64,000 nucleotides of DNA, taken from positions 54,509-118,508 of the forward strand of contig CAZIQL010000002.1 in the NCBI GenBank assembly GCA_964541485.1. The letters run 5' to 3'. Numbering within the stretch: the first letter of the stretch is position 1; each line of letters starts with the position of its first letter. Below are positions 44,256-53,141 of the stretch, in pieces. Both the position numbers and the translations under genes were made by a program. The notes beneath the pieces are model-generated. The model made no database searches. It was given only the letters and a program-made list of their open reading frames with translations, and was not told the DNA's origin. This DNA is from SIG299 sp964541485 (lineage in GTDB: Bacteria; Bacillota; Clostridia; Lachnospirales; Lachnospiraceae).

Positions 44256-45731
44256 ATGAGTGCGTTATTGTTATTACCTGTCGTATTCCCGATTCTTGCG
44301 GGTGCATTGTTGTTTCTCCTTAAGATTAAGAACTGGAAAACGCGTGCAATCTATGTGATTTCTGCATCTGCAGTCAATTCGCTTTTTATTTTTCTGTTGA
44401 CTTTTCTTTTGGGAGAAACGGAAAGCTTTACGATATTTAAAATTACGGAAACTATGCCGATTCAGATTGCATTTGACGGCTTGGGCAGAGTGTTTGCGTG
44501 TCTGGTTGCGTTTTTATGGCCACTTGCCTGTTCGTATGCTGTGCAGTATATGAAACATGAGGGAAAAGAGAATACATTCTTTACATTTTATCTTATGACG
44601 TATGGTGTGACGGTAGGAGTGTCATTTGCGGCAAATCTTGTGACAATGTATTTCTTTTATGAGTTTTTGACACTTGTTACATTGCCGATTGTTATGCATG
44701 GAATGAAGGATAAAAGCCTTTATGCGGGAAGAAAATATGTATTGTACTCGATTGGCGGTGCAGCGTTTGCTTTTATCGGAATGATTGTACTTTCGGTTTA
44801 CAGCGGTGTGAATCGTTTCCAATTCGGAGGATTTATGCCGGTACTGACTTCGCAGGAGACGAATGTTCTTCTGGTGATGTATCTTTTAATGGTATTTGGT
44901 TTTGGGGTAAAGGCGGCAATTTTTCCGTTCCACGGCTGGCTTCCGACCGCATCGGTTGCTCCGACTCCGGTGACGGCATTATTACATGCAGTTGCTGTAG
45001 TAAATTCCGGTGCATTTGCCATTCTTAGAGTGACCTATTATGTATTTGGTACCGAGTTTCTTTCAGGAAAATGGGTACAATATGTCGTTTTGGTGGCAGC
45101 AATGGTTACAATCCTGTATGGCTCCGGCATGGCCTTAAAGGAGCAGCATTTTAAGAGAAGACTGGCATACTCTACAATCAGTAATCTGTCCTATATGATT
45201 TTTGGGGCGGCACTGATGACACCTGCCGGTATGGTTGGTGCGGTTTCGCATATGATTTTTCATGGAATCATTAAAATTACCCTGTTTTATGTAGCGGGTG
45301 CGGTTTTATATAAAACCGGTAAGAATTATGTGAATGACCTGTTTGGGTTTGGAAAGAAGATGCCGGTGGTGTTTGCATGCTTTACTATCGCTTCAGCAGC
45401 GCTTGTCGGCGTGCCGATGACAGCAGGATTTGTCAGTAAGTGGAATTTGATTACAGCTGCAGCAGAGCTGTCCAATCCGCTTGCGTGGGTGGGCATTCTT
45501 GTATTGCTTATTTCAGCGGTACTTACGGCTTTGTATCTGTTTTCTGTTGTTATCAAAGCGTATTTTCCGGGACCTGGCTTTGATGAAGCGGCTGTTCGTC
45601 AGGTTGAGGATCCTCGCGGTGGTTTTATGAAGGTGCCTATGGTTATTTTATGCGTGACAATTGTGGTAGTAGGCATGTTTTCCAATCCGTTGATTGCATA
45701 CCTTGAAAAGATTGCTGCAGGGCTTTTGTAG
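44256..45731 (+). CDS. NuoL/M/N-type antiporter subunit 3
   Basis: This 491-residue homologue has the helix-5 Glu in MYFFYEFLTLVTLP and the AIFPFHGWLPTASVAPTP loop; VTALLHAVAVVNSGAFAI is the variant found in MrpA/NuoL-like members, with a His in place of the usual Ser-Gly. AAGGAGGAG precedes the ATG. All three classical charged positions expected for proton transfer are kept. Confidence 0.9.
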   Translation: MSALLLLPVVFPILAGALLFLLKIKNWKTRAIYVISASAVNSLFIFLLTFLLGETESFTIFKITETMPIQIAFDGLGRVFACLVAFLWPLACSYAVQYMKHEGKENTFFTFYLMTYGVTVGVSFAANLVTMYFFYEFLTLVTLPIVMHGMKDKSLYAGRKYVLYSIGGAAFAFIGMIVLSVYSGVNRFQFGGFMPVLTSQETNVLLVMYLLMVFGFGVKAAIFPFHGWLPTASVAPTPVTALLHAVAVVNSGAFAILRVTYYVFGTEFLSGKWVQYVVLVAAMVTILYGSGMALKEQHFKRRLAYSTISNLSYMIFGAALMTPAGMVGAVSHMIFHGIIKITLFYVAGAVLYKTGKNYVNDLFGFGKKMPVVFACFTIASAALVGVPMTAGFVSKWNLITAAAELSNPLAWVGILVLLISAVLTALYLFSVVIKAYFPGPGFDEAAVRQVEDPRGGFMKVPMVILCVTIVVVGMFSNPLIAYLEKIAAGLL

Positions 45732-45748
45732 GAAAGGAGAGAACGTAG

Positions 45749-47746
45749 ATGAATCAAATGTTAATCTGGATTATGTTATGTCTCCCGACCGCCGGTGCGT
45801 TTCTGTCTTATCTGATTGGAAGAAAGAACAAAGCTGCAAGAGACTATGTTGTTATTATTACGGCTCTTCTGGAAACCGTGTGTGCAGTGGGACTTGTGTT
45901 TGCTGAAGTGACAGGAGCAGGCGCTTACTCTACAGAAGTAGAATACATATGCGGCCTTGGGATTCGCTTTATGACAGATAAGTTCCGTGTGACCTATCTG
46001 TTGATTTCCTGTCTGATGTGGCTGGCCTGCAGTGTTTTTTCCAAAGAATATATGGGACATGAGCGAAACCGGAACCGGTATTATTTCTTCTGGCTGGTAA
46101 CGCTTTCTGCAGTGGCAGGCGTATTACTATCAGCAGATTTATTTACAACTTTTATCTTTTTTGAACTTATGTCATTTACATCGTTTGTATGGGTGATTCA
46201 GGCAGAGAAAAAAGACAGTCTTCATGCAGGAAAGCTGTATCTTGGAATCGGTGTAATCAGTGGTCTGGTTATGCTGATGGGAATCCTGCTCGATTTATAC
46301 GGAGGAGCGGGAGAACTTTTGACTAGTGCCTTAATCTGTGTTGGCTTTGCCGCAAAGGCAGGTCTGTTCCTATTACATGTCTGGCTTCCGAAGGCACATA
46401 CGGTGGCTCCGGCACCGGCATCGGCTGTTTTGTCCGGAATTCTGACAAAGATGGGGATTTTCGGTATCCTCATTGTTACGGGAACGAGGATGATGCACAA
46501 CGAAGTCTGGGGAATTGCTTTGCTTGCAATTGGTATTGCTACTATGTTTACCGGTGCATTTCTGGCTCTGTTTTCTGTGAATTTTAAGAGGACGCTGGCA
46601 TGCTCTTCGGTATCCCAGATGGGCTTTATTATCACGGGAATTTCGATGTATACGTTGTTACAGGAATCTACGCTTGCAATAAACGGAACATTGCTTCATA
46701 TGGTAAACCATTCTTTGATTAAGCTGGTTCTGTTTTTGACTGCCGGTGTAATATTTATGAAGACGGAATCTTTGGATTTGAATGAAATCAGAGGCTATGG
46801 AAAGAATAAACCGCTGTTACATACGGCATTCTTTATCGGTGCATACAGCATTGCCGGAATTCCGCTTGGCAGTGGTTATATCAGTAAAACACTGATTCAT
46901 GAAAGTATGGTGGAATATATGGCTGAGCTCGGACAGAGCAGTCTGCTTCCGTTTGTAAAGACAGCTGAAATTTTATTCCTTGTAACCGGAGGGATGACGC
47001 TTGCTTATATGTTAAAATTGTATGTAGCGGTGTTTCTTGAGGATGGAAGGGGAAAACAGGCACCGGTATGCAAAAAGAGCAGTCTGCTCTGCGTGCTGAT
47101 ACCTGCTGCAGTTCTTTTGGTACTTGGAATACTGCCAAATCAGACAATGGATAGGCTGGCACAGTTTGCAAGGCTAACGGAAACTACAGTTGTAGAATCA
47201 CATCATTGGCCGGTGAACTATTTCGCCTGGACCAATTTGAAAGGCGCAGTGATTTCCATCAGCGTTGGCGTGATTTTGTATTTTGGTTTCGTACGCGGAT
47301 TGCTGATGAAAAAGGAAAACGGTGTGAAGGTGTATGTAAACCGTTTGCCGGAATGGTTTGATTTGGAGAAGAATCTGTACCGGCCGGTGGTGTGCCATTT
47401 CCTTCCTTTTGTATGCGGGTTCTTCTGCCGAGTCCTGGATAAAATGACGGATTTCTTTGTGATTATCCTTGGCAGACATGTATTTAAGCCAAAGAGAAAA
47501 CATCGTCCGGTAGCTGTGGGAAATGAACTGACTTATGCCATTGGTTCCTGCCTGGATGGTGTGATTTATTTGTTGAATGCGACGGTATGCAGAAAACGTC
47601 CGATTCAGAAGTCTTTTGTTGATTCGCTTGCAATTCGAAGCATGGAAGCAAATGTGACGGTAAGTTTGGTGAGCAGAAGTGTGTCGTACGGATTGCTGTT
47701 GTTTGGTGTTGGATTGATACTCACATTGTTATATTTGTTGTTCTAA
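45749..47746 (+). CDS. NuoL/HyfB-like antiporter subunit 4 with long C-terminal extension
   Basis: The 665-residue protein begins with the same transporter core (helix-5 Glu in FIFFELMSFTSFVWV, LFLLHVWLPKAHTVAPAP, SAVLSGILTKMGIFGI). It then continues for about 170 residues with a soluble and membrane extension containing LPEWFDLEKNLYRPVV and a last helix. The extension resembles the tail of HyfB/NuoL-like subunits that runs along the membrane arm. It ends the operon just before a strong terminator. Confidence 0.88.
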   Translation: MNQMLIWIMLCLPTAGAFLSYLIGRKNKAARDYVVIITALLETVCAVGLVFAEVTGAGAYSTEVEYICGLGIRFMTDKFRVTYLLISCLMWLACSVFSKEYMGHERNRNRYYFFWLVTLSAVAGVLLSADLFTTFIFFELMSFTSFVWVIQAEKKDSLHAGKLYLGIGVISGLVMLMGILLDLYGGAGELLTSALICVGFAAKAGLFLLHVWLPKAHTVAPAPASAVLSGILTKMGIFGILIVTGTRMMHNEVWGIALLAIGIATMFTGAFLALFSVNFKRTLACSSVSQMGFIITGISMYTLLQESTLAINGTLLHMVNHSLIKLVLFLTAGVIFMKTESLDLNEIRGYGKNKPLLHTAFFIGAYSIAGIPLGSGYISKTLIHESMVEYMAELGQSSLLPFVKTAEILFLVTGGMTLAYMLKLYVAVFLEDGRGKQAPVCKKSSLLCVLIPAAVLLVLGILPNQTMDRLAQFARLTETTVVESHHWPVNYFAWTNLKGAVISISVGVILYFGFVRGLLMKKENGVKVYVNRLPEWFDLEKNLYRPVVCHFLPFVCGFFCRVLDKMTDFFVIILGRHVFKPKRKHRPVAVGNELTYAIGSCLDGVIYLLNATVCRKRPIQKSFVDSLAIRSMEANVTVSLVSRSVSYGLLLFGVGLILTLLYLLF

Positions 47747-47829
47747 TCCTTTTGGCTACTAAGAAGAAAGCTTGAAAATCCGTTGGATTTCCTTGTTATT
47801 ATGGGCAGACGCCCATGAAATTGAAATAG

Positions 47830-47877
47830 AAAAGTTCCAGGGGAAAAACATGAAGTTTTCCCCCTGGAACTTTTTTG
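47830..47877. terminator. Long bidirectional terminator between the antiporter operon and the DUF4397 gene
   Basis: AAAAGTTCCAGGGG (47830-47843) pairs with CCCCTGGAACTTTT (47861-47874). After one A-C mismatch, five further pairs close a loop of five bases. T runs on the + side and A runs on the other side allow use by both converging transcripts. A second small hairpin (ATGGGC-AGAC-GCCCAT, 47801-47816) lies just upstream and lacks a T-tract. Confidence 0.92.
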
Positions 47878-47892
47878 TTTCGAATGTTGTTC

Positions 47893-48552
47893 TTAGCAGA
47901 TAAATTGAAGGCCTGCACTGTCAACGGTACCAATTAATGCTACCATACAGGTAGAATTACGTACAAAGTTGACACGGGTATTTAAGATTGGATAGCCCGG
48001 GTTGGTGCGGCGGTACACGGTAATGGTGTAGTAACCCGGAATAATGTACAGATAATCAGTATATTCACTGTAGTCAAGATCAGATACTGCGAGCTGGCCA
48101 TTGATATAAATGTCAACAGGCTCCATCATGGAATTGACATTATAAAAGCGCGCCTGGGCCACAGCGGAGAGACTCTGGAACAATGGTGTACTCCAAACGT
48201 AACTCCAAAGAATATTGGAGCCGGAGCTGGTACCTGAGCTGCTGGAACTTCCGCTGCCGCTGATTGGAGGGAAAGGGATGGTAATACTTCCGGAAGGAGT
48301 AGAAGGAACAGAAGGAGTCTGTGTTCCTAACGGCCCCTCACCCGGTGTTGCAGGGATATCAGTCATAAGTCCTCCGCTTGTTGTACCGTTGCTTGGAATA
48401 TTTGCTTCCAAATCAGGAGTGGCTGTTCCCGCAGGTCCCATTCCCGGTGCTGCAGGCGTGTCATCGGTTTCGAATACGGGAACATTGGATCTTACCTGTC
48501 TTTGAGTAACAGGGCTTGTGTACTTGTAATAATGTGTTTTTGAATAATCCAT
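47893..48552 (-). CDS. DUF4397-type protein with low-complexity linker, possibly late-sporulation
   Basis: The only minus-strand gene. The 219-residue protein starts MDYSKTHYYKYTSP and has no signal peptide or membrane helix. Residues about 30-115 are Pro/Gly/Ser/Thr-rich. The last 86 residues match the DUF4397 pattern: RFYNVN near its start, VDIYING, YLYIIPGYYTITVYR and a hydrophobic closing strand. DUF4397 proteins are mostly extracellular beta-sandwich proteins. The lack of export signal plus a sigma-K-like promoter suggests a spore-coat-type protein, but that is inference. ATG 48552 is chosen because GAGGT sits about nine bases before it; an upstream TTG has none. Confidence 0.78.
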   Translation of the reverse strand: MDYSKTHYYKYTSPVTQRQVRSNVPVFETDDTPAAPGMGPAGTATPDLEANIPSNGTTSGGLMTDIPATPGEGPLGTQTPSVPSTPSGSITIPFPPISGSGSSSSSGTSSGSNILWSYVWSTPLFQSLSAVAQARFYNVNSMMEPVDIYINGQLAVSDLDYSEYTDYLYIIPGYYTITVYRRTNPGYPILNTRVNFVRNSTCMVALIGTVDSAGLQFIC

Positions 48553-48585
48553 GAAATACGACCTCAAATGGTTTGTTTCAGTTTC

Positions 48586-48612
48586 AGTATATGCAGGAGA
48601 AACAGAAAAAGT
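48586..48612 (-). promoter_or_regulatory. Sigma-K-like promoter of the DUF4397 gene
   Basis: On the minus strand, AC (complement of 48611-48612) is followed after 17 bases by CATATACTG, close to the sigma-K pattern AC-N16/17-CATANNNTA. It would start transcription about 25-30 bases before the ATG at 48552. The short consensus makes chance matches common. Confidence 0.4.
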
Positions 48613-48722
48613 ACATCTGAAAAATTAATAGAAAGGTTATAAAAGTTTATGTTAGTTTGACTAGACTTTTTATTGTCCGTAAGGTACAATAAACCATGTA
48701 ATATTTGGCAGTACATCTGAAA
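48610..48722 (+). repeat. Exact 13-bp direct repeat, copies 100 bp apart
   Basis: AGTACATCTGAAA occurs at 48610-48622 and at 48710-48722. The first copy overlaps the -35 of the minus-strand gene and the second ends 21 bases before cls. It may be a shared regulator site for the divergent genes. No IS-like sequence lies between the copies. Confidence 0.7.
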
Positions 48723-48743
48723 TGAGTGAAAGGTGCAATTGGT

Positions 48744-50285
48744 ATGTTAATATCAAAAATTTTAAAATTATTTCAAAAGAGAATCGTGGTTGTCGGAATC
48801 CTGATTTTGATTCAGGTTCTTTGGGGAATCAGTATGTTTACAAAACTAATCGATTATTCCAGACCATTAAATATTATGCTTGAGGTTATCAGTGTACTGG
48901 TGGTTTTGTATATTATAAACAAAGACGATAATCCGGCTTATAAGCTTGCCTGGGTCATTCCGATATCTGCGTTTCCTTTGTTTGGTGGTATTTTGTATCT
49001 TTGCTTTGGTGATAAGCGTCCGACGAAAGTAATGCGAAGAAAAATGGACCGTGCTGCGGCAAAGCTTTCTGCATTTTCTGCATCAGAGGAAAATGTACTG
49101 GAGCAGGTAAAAGAAGAAGATAAAACTGCCTATGGACAGATGAAATATATTCATGATTTTTCACATTTTCCGGCACATCAGAATACAGAGTCTGTGTATT
49201 ATGAAAGCGGAGAAGCCTGTTACCCTGTATTGCTTGAAGATTTACGGAATGCCAAACATTTTATTTTCATGGAATATTTTATTATTGAACATGGAGAAAT
49301 GTGGGAAGAGATTCTTGAAGTGTTAAAACAGAAAGCATCGGAGGGTGTAGAGGTCCGGCTGATTTATGATGACATGGGCTGTGTGGCACATCTTCCGTAT
49401 CGCTATTATGATAAGTTAGGAAAATACGGAATCAAATGTGTGGCGTTTAATCCGGTAATCCCTTTCTTTTCTCTTGTCATGAATCATAGAGACCATAGAA
49501 AAATTACGGTGGTTGACGGAAACATTGGTTATATGGGCGGCTGGAATCTTGCCGATGAGTACATTAACCGTAAGAAACGGTTTGGGTATTGGAAGGATAC
49601 TGCAGTCCGTATGAAAGGATCTGCGGTGTGGAATCTGACATCCATGTTTCTTGTCAATTGGAATACCGTAAAGTATAATAAGAATGAGGATGTACGTGCT
49701 TATATGCCAAAGACTGCTCCGGGGGATGAAGTAATAGGAACAGGGTATGTACAGCCGTACGGAGATTCCCCGCTGGATCGGGAAAATGTTTCCGAGTCCG
49801 TATATTTGAATATGATAAATGCTTCACAGGATTATGTTTACATAACAACACCGTATCTGGTGATTGATAATGAAATGATGACAGCGCTTTTGCTGGCGGC
49901 AAAAAGAGGAGTAGATGTTAGAATTATTACACCGGGAATTCCGGACAAGCGTTCTGTGTTCTGGCTGACGCAGTCTTATTATTCACAGCTTGTTACCGGT
50001 GGAGTAAAAATCTATCAGTATAATCCGGGATTTGTGCATGCAAAGTCATTTGTGTGTGATGATAAATTTGCAATTGTCGGTACCATTAATCTGGACTACC
50101 GGAGTCTTTATCTGCATTTTGAATGCGGTACATTTTTCTATAATACACCGGTGGTTGCCGAGGTAAAAGAGGATTTACTTTCCATGATGGAAGTCAGTGC
50201 ATTGCAGACTTATGCAATGACACAGAAAAATATAGTAATGCGGTTGGTTCAGGCACTTTTGCGTGTGCTTGCCCCATTGATGTAG
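48744..50285 (+). CDS. cls: Cardiolipin synthase (phospholipase D type)
   Basis: It joins two phosphatidylglycerol molecules into cardiolipin. Two N-terminal membrane helices are followed by a PLDNs-type linker region and two HKD catalytic motifs: HRKITVVD with GGWNLADEY, and HAKSFVCDD with GTINLDYRS. The length is 513 residues from ATG 48744, which has AAAGGTG eight bases upstream; a GTG at 48726 precedes that site and is less likely. No confident promoter was found. pgsA at 52.5 kb makes the precursor phospholipid. Confidence 0.95.
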   Translation: MLISKILKLFQKRIVVVGILILIQVLWGISMFTKLIDYSRPLNIMLEVISVLVVLYIINKDDNPAYKLAWVIPISAFPLFGGILYLCFGDKRPTKVMRRKMDRAAAKLSAFSASEENVLEQVKEEDKTAYGQMKYIHDFSHFPAHQNTESVYYESGEACYPVLLEDLRNAKHFIFMEYFIIEHGEMWEEILEVLKQKASEGVEVRLIYDDMGCVAHLPYRYYDKLGKYGIKCVAFNPVIPFFSLVMNHRDHRKITVVDGNIGYMGGWNLADEYINRKKRFGYWKDTAVRMKGSAVWNLTSMFLVNWNTVKYNKNEDVRAYMPKTAPGDEVIGTGYVQPYGDSPLDRENVSESVYLNMINASQDYVYITTPYLVIDNEMMTALLLAAKRGVDVRIITPGIPDKRSVFWLTQSYYSQLVTGGVKIYQYNPGFVHAKSFVCDDKFAIVGTINLDYRSLYLHFECGTFFYNTPVVAEVKEDLLSMMEVSALQTYAMTQKNIVMRLVQALLRVLAPLM

Positions 50286-50303
50286 GGAAAGGAGAAGCCG
50301 GTT

Positions 50304-51149
50304 ATGGCAAAGCTTATTGATGGGAAACTGATTTCACAGATAATCAAAGATGAAGTCAGGGAAGAAACACATAAACTGAAAGAGGCAGGCAGAGAGGTAA
50401 CACTTGCAGTCATTCAGGTGGGAGAAGACCCGGCATCCTCCGTTTATGTCGGAAACAAAAAGAAAGCATGCGAATATGTAGGATTCCGTTCGCTTGCGTA
50501 TGAACTGGCGGAGAATACTACAGAAGTAGAATTACTTGCCCTGATAGAAGAATTGAATCAAAGAGAGGATGTTGACGGTATTCTGGTGCAGCTTCCGCTG
50601 CCGGAACATCTGGATGAAGATAAAGTAATTGCAACGATTTCCCCGCAGAAAGATGTAGACGGATTTCATGCGGTGAACACAGGAAATCTGTGGATTGGTA
50701 AGGAGTGTTTTGTTTCCTGTACTCCGGCCGGAATCATTGAATTGTTAAAGCGTTCGGAAATTGAAATCGAAGGCAAGGAATGCGTTGTGGTCGGCAGAAG
50801 CAATATCGTCGGAAAACCGATGGCAGGGCTGATGTTAAAAGAAAATGCAACGGTAACGGTCTGCCATTCCAGAACGAGAAACTTAAAAGAGATAACAAAA
50901 AGAGCGGATATCTTAATTGTTGCAATCGGAAAGCCTCAGTTTATTACAAAGGAGTATGTAAAAGAGGGGGCTGCCGTTATTGATGTCGGTATTCACCGTC
51001 TGGAGGGAAAGAAGCTTTGCGGTGATGTGGCATATGCAGAGGTGGAGCCGGTGGCAGGAGCCATTACTCCGGTACCGGGCGGTGTTGGACCGATGACGAT
51101 TGCCATGCTAATGAAAAATTGCCTGGAGGCAGCAAAAAGAAAGGGTTAG
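50304..51149 (+). CDS. folD: Methylene-THF dehydrogenase/methenyl-THF cyclohydrolase FolD
   Basis: This bifunctional one-carbon enzyme links 5,10-methylene-THF to 10-formyl-THF, the donor for Fmt. Motifs include the catalytic Lys region YVGNKKKAC, GILVQLPLP, PQKDVDGFH, the NADP-binding VVGRSNIVGKP and the terminal TPVPGGVGPMT. The length is 281 residues. It is followed by rimO after 3 nt. Confidence 0.97.
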   Translation: MAKLIDGKLISQIIKDEVREETHKLKEAGREVTLAVIQVGEDPASSVYVGNKKKACEYVGFRSLAYELAENTTEVELLALIEELNQREDVDGILVQLPLPEHLDEDKVIATISPQKDVDGFHAVNTGNLWIGKECFVSCTPAGIIELLKRSEIEIEGKECVVVGRSNIVGKPMAGLMLKENATVTVCHSRTRNLKEITKRADILIVAIGKPQFITKEYVKEGAAVIDVGIHRLEGKKLCGDVAYAEVEPVAGAITPVPGGVGPMTIAMLMKNCLEAAKRKG

Positions 51150-51152
51150 ATT

Positions 51153-52487
51153 ATGAATGTACTGTTTGTGTCATTGGGCTGTGATAAAAACCTGGTAGAC
51201 AGTGAGGTAATGCTTGGTTTGCTTAGGGACAATGGATATTCGCTGACAAATGAAGAGACGGAAGCAGATGTAATTGTTATTAATACCTGTTGTTTTATTC
51301 ATGATGCAAAGGAAGAGAGTATCCAGACCATTTTGGAAATGGCAGAATATAAAAAGCTAGGGCGTCTCAAGGTCCTTTTGGTGACCGGATGTCTGGCACA
51401 GCGTTATCAGACAGAAATATTAAAGGAGATTCCGGAAGTAGATGCCGTTCTTGGTACAACAGCCACAGATAAGATTGTGGAAGTGATCGATGAGGTTCTG
51501 ACCGGAAAACAGACGGAATGCTATGCAGGACTTGAGGAACTGCCGCTTCCTGATACGAATCGTGTAAACACAACGGGCGGTTTTTATTCGTATTTAAAAA
51601 TTGCCGAAGGCTGTGACAAGCATTGCACATATTGCATTATCCCGTCTCTGCGCGGTAATTTCAGGAGCATTCCGATGGAACGTCTGGTGAAAGAAGCAGA
51701 GTTTTTGGCAGAGGGTGGTGTGAAAGAACTGATTTTGATTGCTCAGGAGACTACCGTGTACGGTACAGACCTCTACGGAAAGAAAATGTTACCGGAATTA
51801 TTGGACCGTCTTTGTGAAATTCCGGGAATTGAGTGGATTCGTCTGCTATATTGCTATCCGGAAGAAATTACGGATGAACTGATTCAGACAATCAAAAATC
51901 AGCCAAAAATCTGTCATTACCTTGATATGCCGATTCAGCATGCGGCTGATTCTGTGTTGAAACGGATGGGCAGGCGGACCAACCGTAAGGAACTGGATGA
52001 ACTGATTGCGAAGTTACGCAAGGAAATTCCGGATATTGCGCTCAGAACGTCTCTGATTACCGGTTTTCCGCAGGAAACTGAGGAGGAGCATGCAGAGCTT
52101 TTGGACTTTGTTGAAAAAGCAGGCTTTGAGCGATTGGGTGTGTTTACCTACTCTAAAGAAGAGAATACACCTGCTGCCAGAATGAAGGGGCAGATTACAA
52201 AAAAAGTAAAGGTGCAGCGGCAGAAGGAGATAATGCGTCTGCAACAAAAGGTTTCAAAACAGCGCGGTGAAGAAAAAATAGGGAAAACCATCCGCGTTAT
52301 GATGGAAGGAAAGCTTCCGGAGGACGATATTTTTATCGGGCGTTCTTATATGGATGCGCCAAATGTGGACGGATATGTTTTTGTCCACTCCAGGGATTCC
52401 TATTTATCCGGAGAAATTATTGATGTTAAGATCACACAGGCAAAGGAATACGATCTGGTAGGAGAAGCTGTTTCAGAATTGGACTAA
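51153..52487 (+). CDS. rimO: Ribosomal protein S12 methylthiotransferase RimO
   Basis: This radical SAM enzyme methylthiolates Asp of S12. The N-terminal UPF0004 domain has three auxiliary-cluster cysteines (SLGCDKNLVDSE, INTCCF, VTGCLAQRY). The radical SAM motif is C-x3-C-x2-C in CDKHCTYC. A TRAM domain ends the protein. SLGCDKNLVDSE separates RimO from MiaB. The length is 444 residues. Confidence 0.96.
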   Translation: MNVLFVSLGCDKNLVDSEVMLGLLRDNGYSLTNEETEADVIVINTCCFIHDAKEESIQTILEMAEYKKLGRLKVLLVTGCLAQRYQTEILKEIPEVDAVLGTTATDKIVEVIDEVLTGKQTECYAGLEELPLPDTNRVNTTGGFYSYLKIAEGCDKHCTYCIIPSLRGNFRSIPMERLVKEAEFLAEGGVKELILIAQETTVYGTDLYGKKMLPELLDRLCEIPGIEWIRLLYCYPEEITDELIQTIKNQPKICHYLDMPIQHAADSVLKRMGRRTNRKELDELIAKLRKEIPDIALRTSLITGFPQETEEEHAELLDFVEKAGFERLGVFTYSKEENTPAARMKGQITKKVKVQRQKEIMRLQQKVSKQRGEEKIGKTIRVMMEGKLPEDDIFIGRSYMDAPNVDGYVFVHSRDSYLSGEIIDVKITQAKEYDLVGEAVSELD

Positions 52488-52502
52488 GAGAGGGGAAAAA
52501 AG

Positions 52503-53039
52503 ATGAATCTACCTAACAAAATTACAATTTTCAGAGTATGTATGATACCGGTGTTTTTAGTTTTTTATTTAGTGGATGCGATTCCGTTCCACAATGTAAT
52601 TGCACTTGCAATTTTTATCATTGCATGTCTTTCGGATGCGGTAGACGGACATCTTGCAAGAAAGCATAATTTGGTAACAAACTTCGGAAAGTTTATGGAT
52701 CCTCTTGCGGATAAACTTTTGGTATGTACGGCGTTGCTTTGCTTTTTGGATGCGGGAACACTTCCTTTACTTGTGGTTATTGTGATTATTGCAAGAGAGT
52801 TTATTATCAGTGGGTTCCGTCTTGTGGCATCGGACAGCGGACTTGTGCTGGCAGCAAGCTATTGGGGAAAGTTTAAGACAGCATCCCAGATGGTAATGTG
52901 TGTGCTTTTGATTCTGCATTTGGAATATAACTGGTTTGCAGTTCTGGAAACGATTTTTATCTGGCTTTCCTTTGCACTTACGATTATTTCGCTTCTGGAT
53001 TATCTTATAAAGAACCGTAGCGTAATTAAGGTAAAATAG
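52503..53039 (+). CDS. pgsA: CDP-diacylglycerol-glycerol-3-phosphate phosphatidyltransferase
   Basis: It makes phosphatidylglycerol-phosphate, the step leading to PG and cardiolipin. The CDP-alcohol phosphotransferase motif D-G-x2-A-R-x8-G-x3-D-x3-D is complete in DAVDGHLARKH through FMDPLADK. The length of 178 residues with four to six helices is typical. rimO-pgsA adjacency is common in Firmicutes. Confidence 0.95.
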   Translation: MNLPNKITIFRVCMIPVFLVFYLVDAIPFHNVIALAIFIIACLSDAVDGHLARKHNLVTNFGKFMDPLADKLLVCTALLCFLDAGTLPLLVVIVIIAREFIISGFRLVASDSGLVLAASYWGKFKTASQMVMCVLLILHLEYNWFAVLETIFIWLSFALTIISLLDYLIKNRSVIKVK

Positions 53040-53141
53040 TGTTAATTTGCTACACAAAAGACACATAAATAACATATAAATGACATAGTTATCAGATAAG
53101 GTAGGCATGTGAGACTATAGAGTTTTAAGGAGGTGCGTACC

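Noticed and set aside
47801..47816. ATGGGC-AGAC-GCCCAT hairpin as a separate terminator
   Set aside because: The stem is only 6 bp and lacks a T-tract; the longer stem just downstream explains termination.
48215..48505. Plus-strand frame opposite the DUF4397 gene
   Set aside because: It arises from the Gly/Pro/Ser-rich coding of the minus strand; the minus frame has the ribosome site, domain match and terminator.
48657..48704. Promoter for cls (TTGACT with TACAAT or TAATAT)
   Set aside because: The spacer to TACAAT would be 22 bases and no supporting 0A box was found; TAATAT has no -35 at a normal distance.
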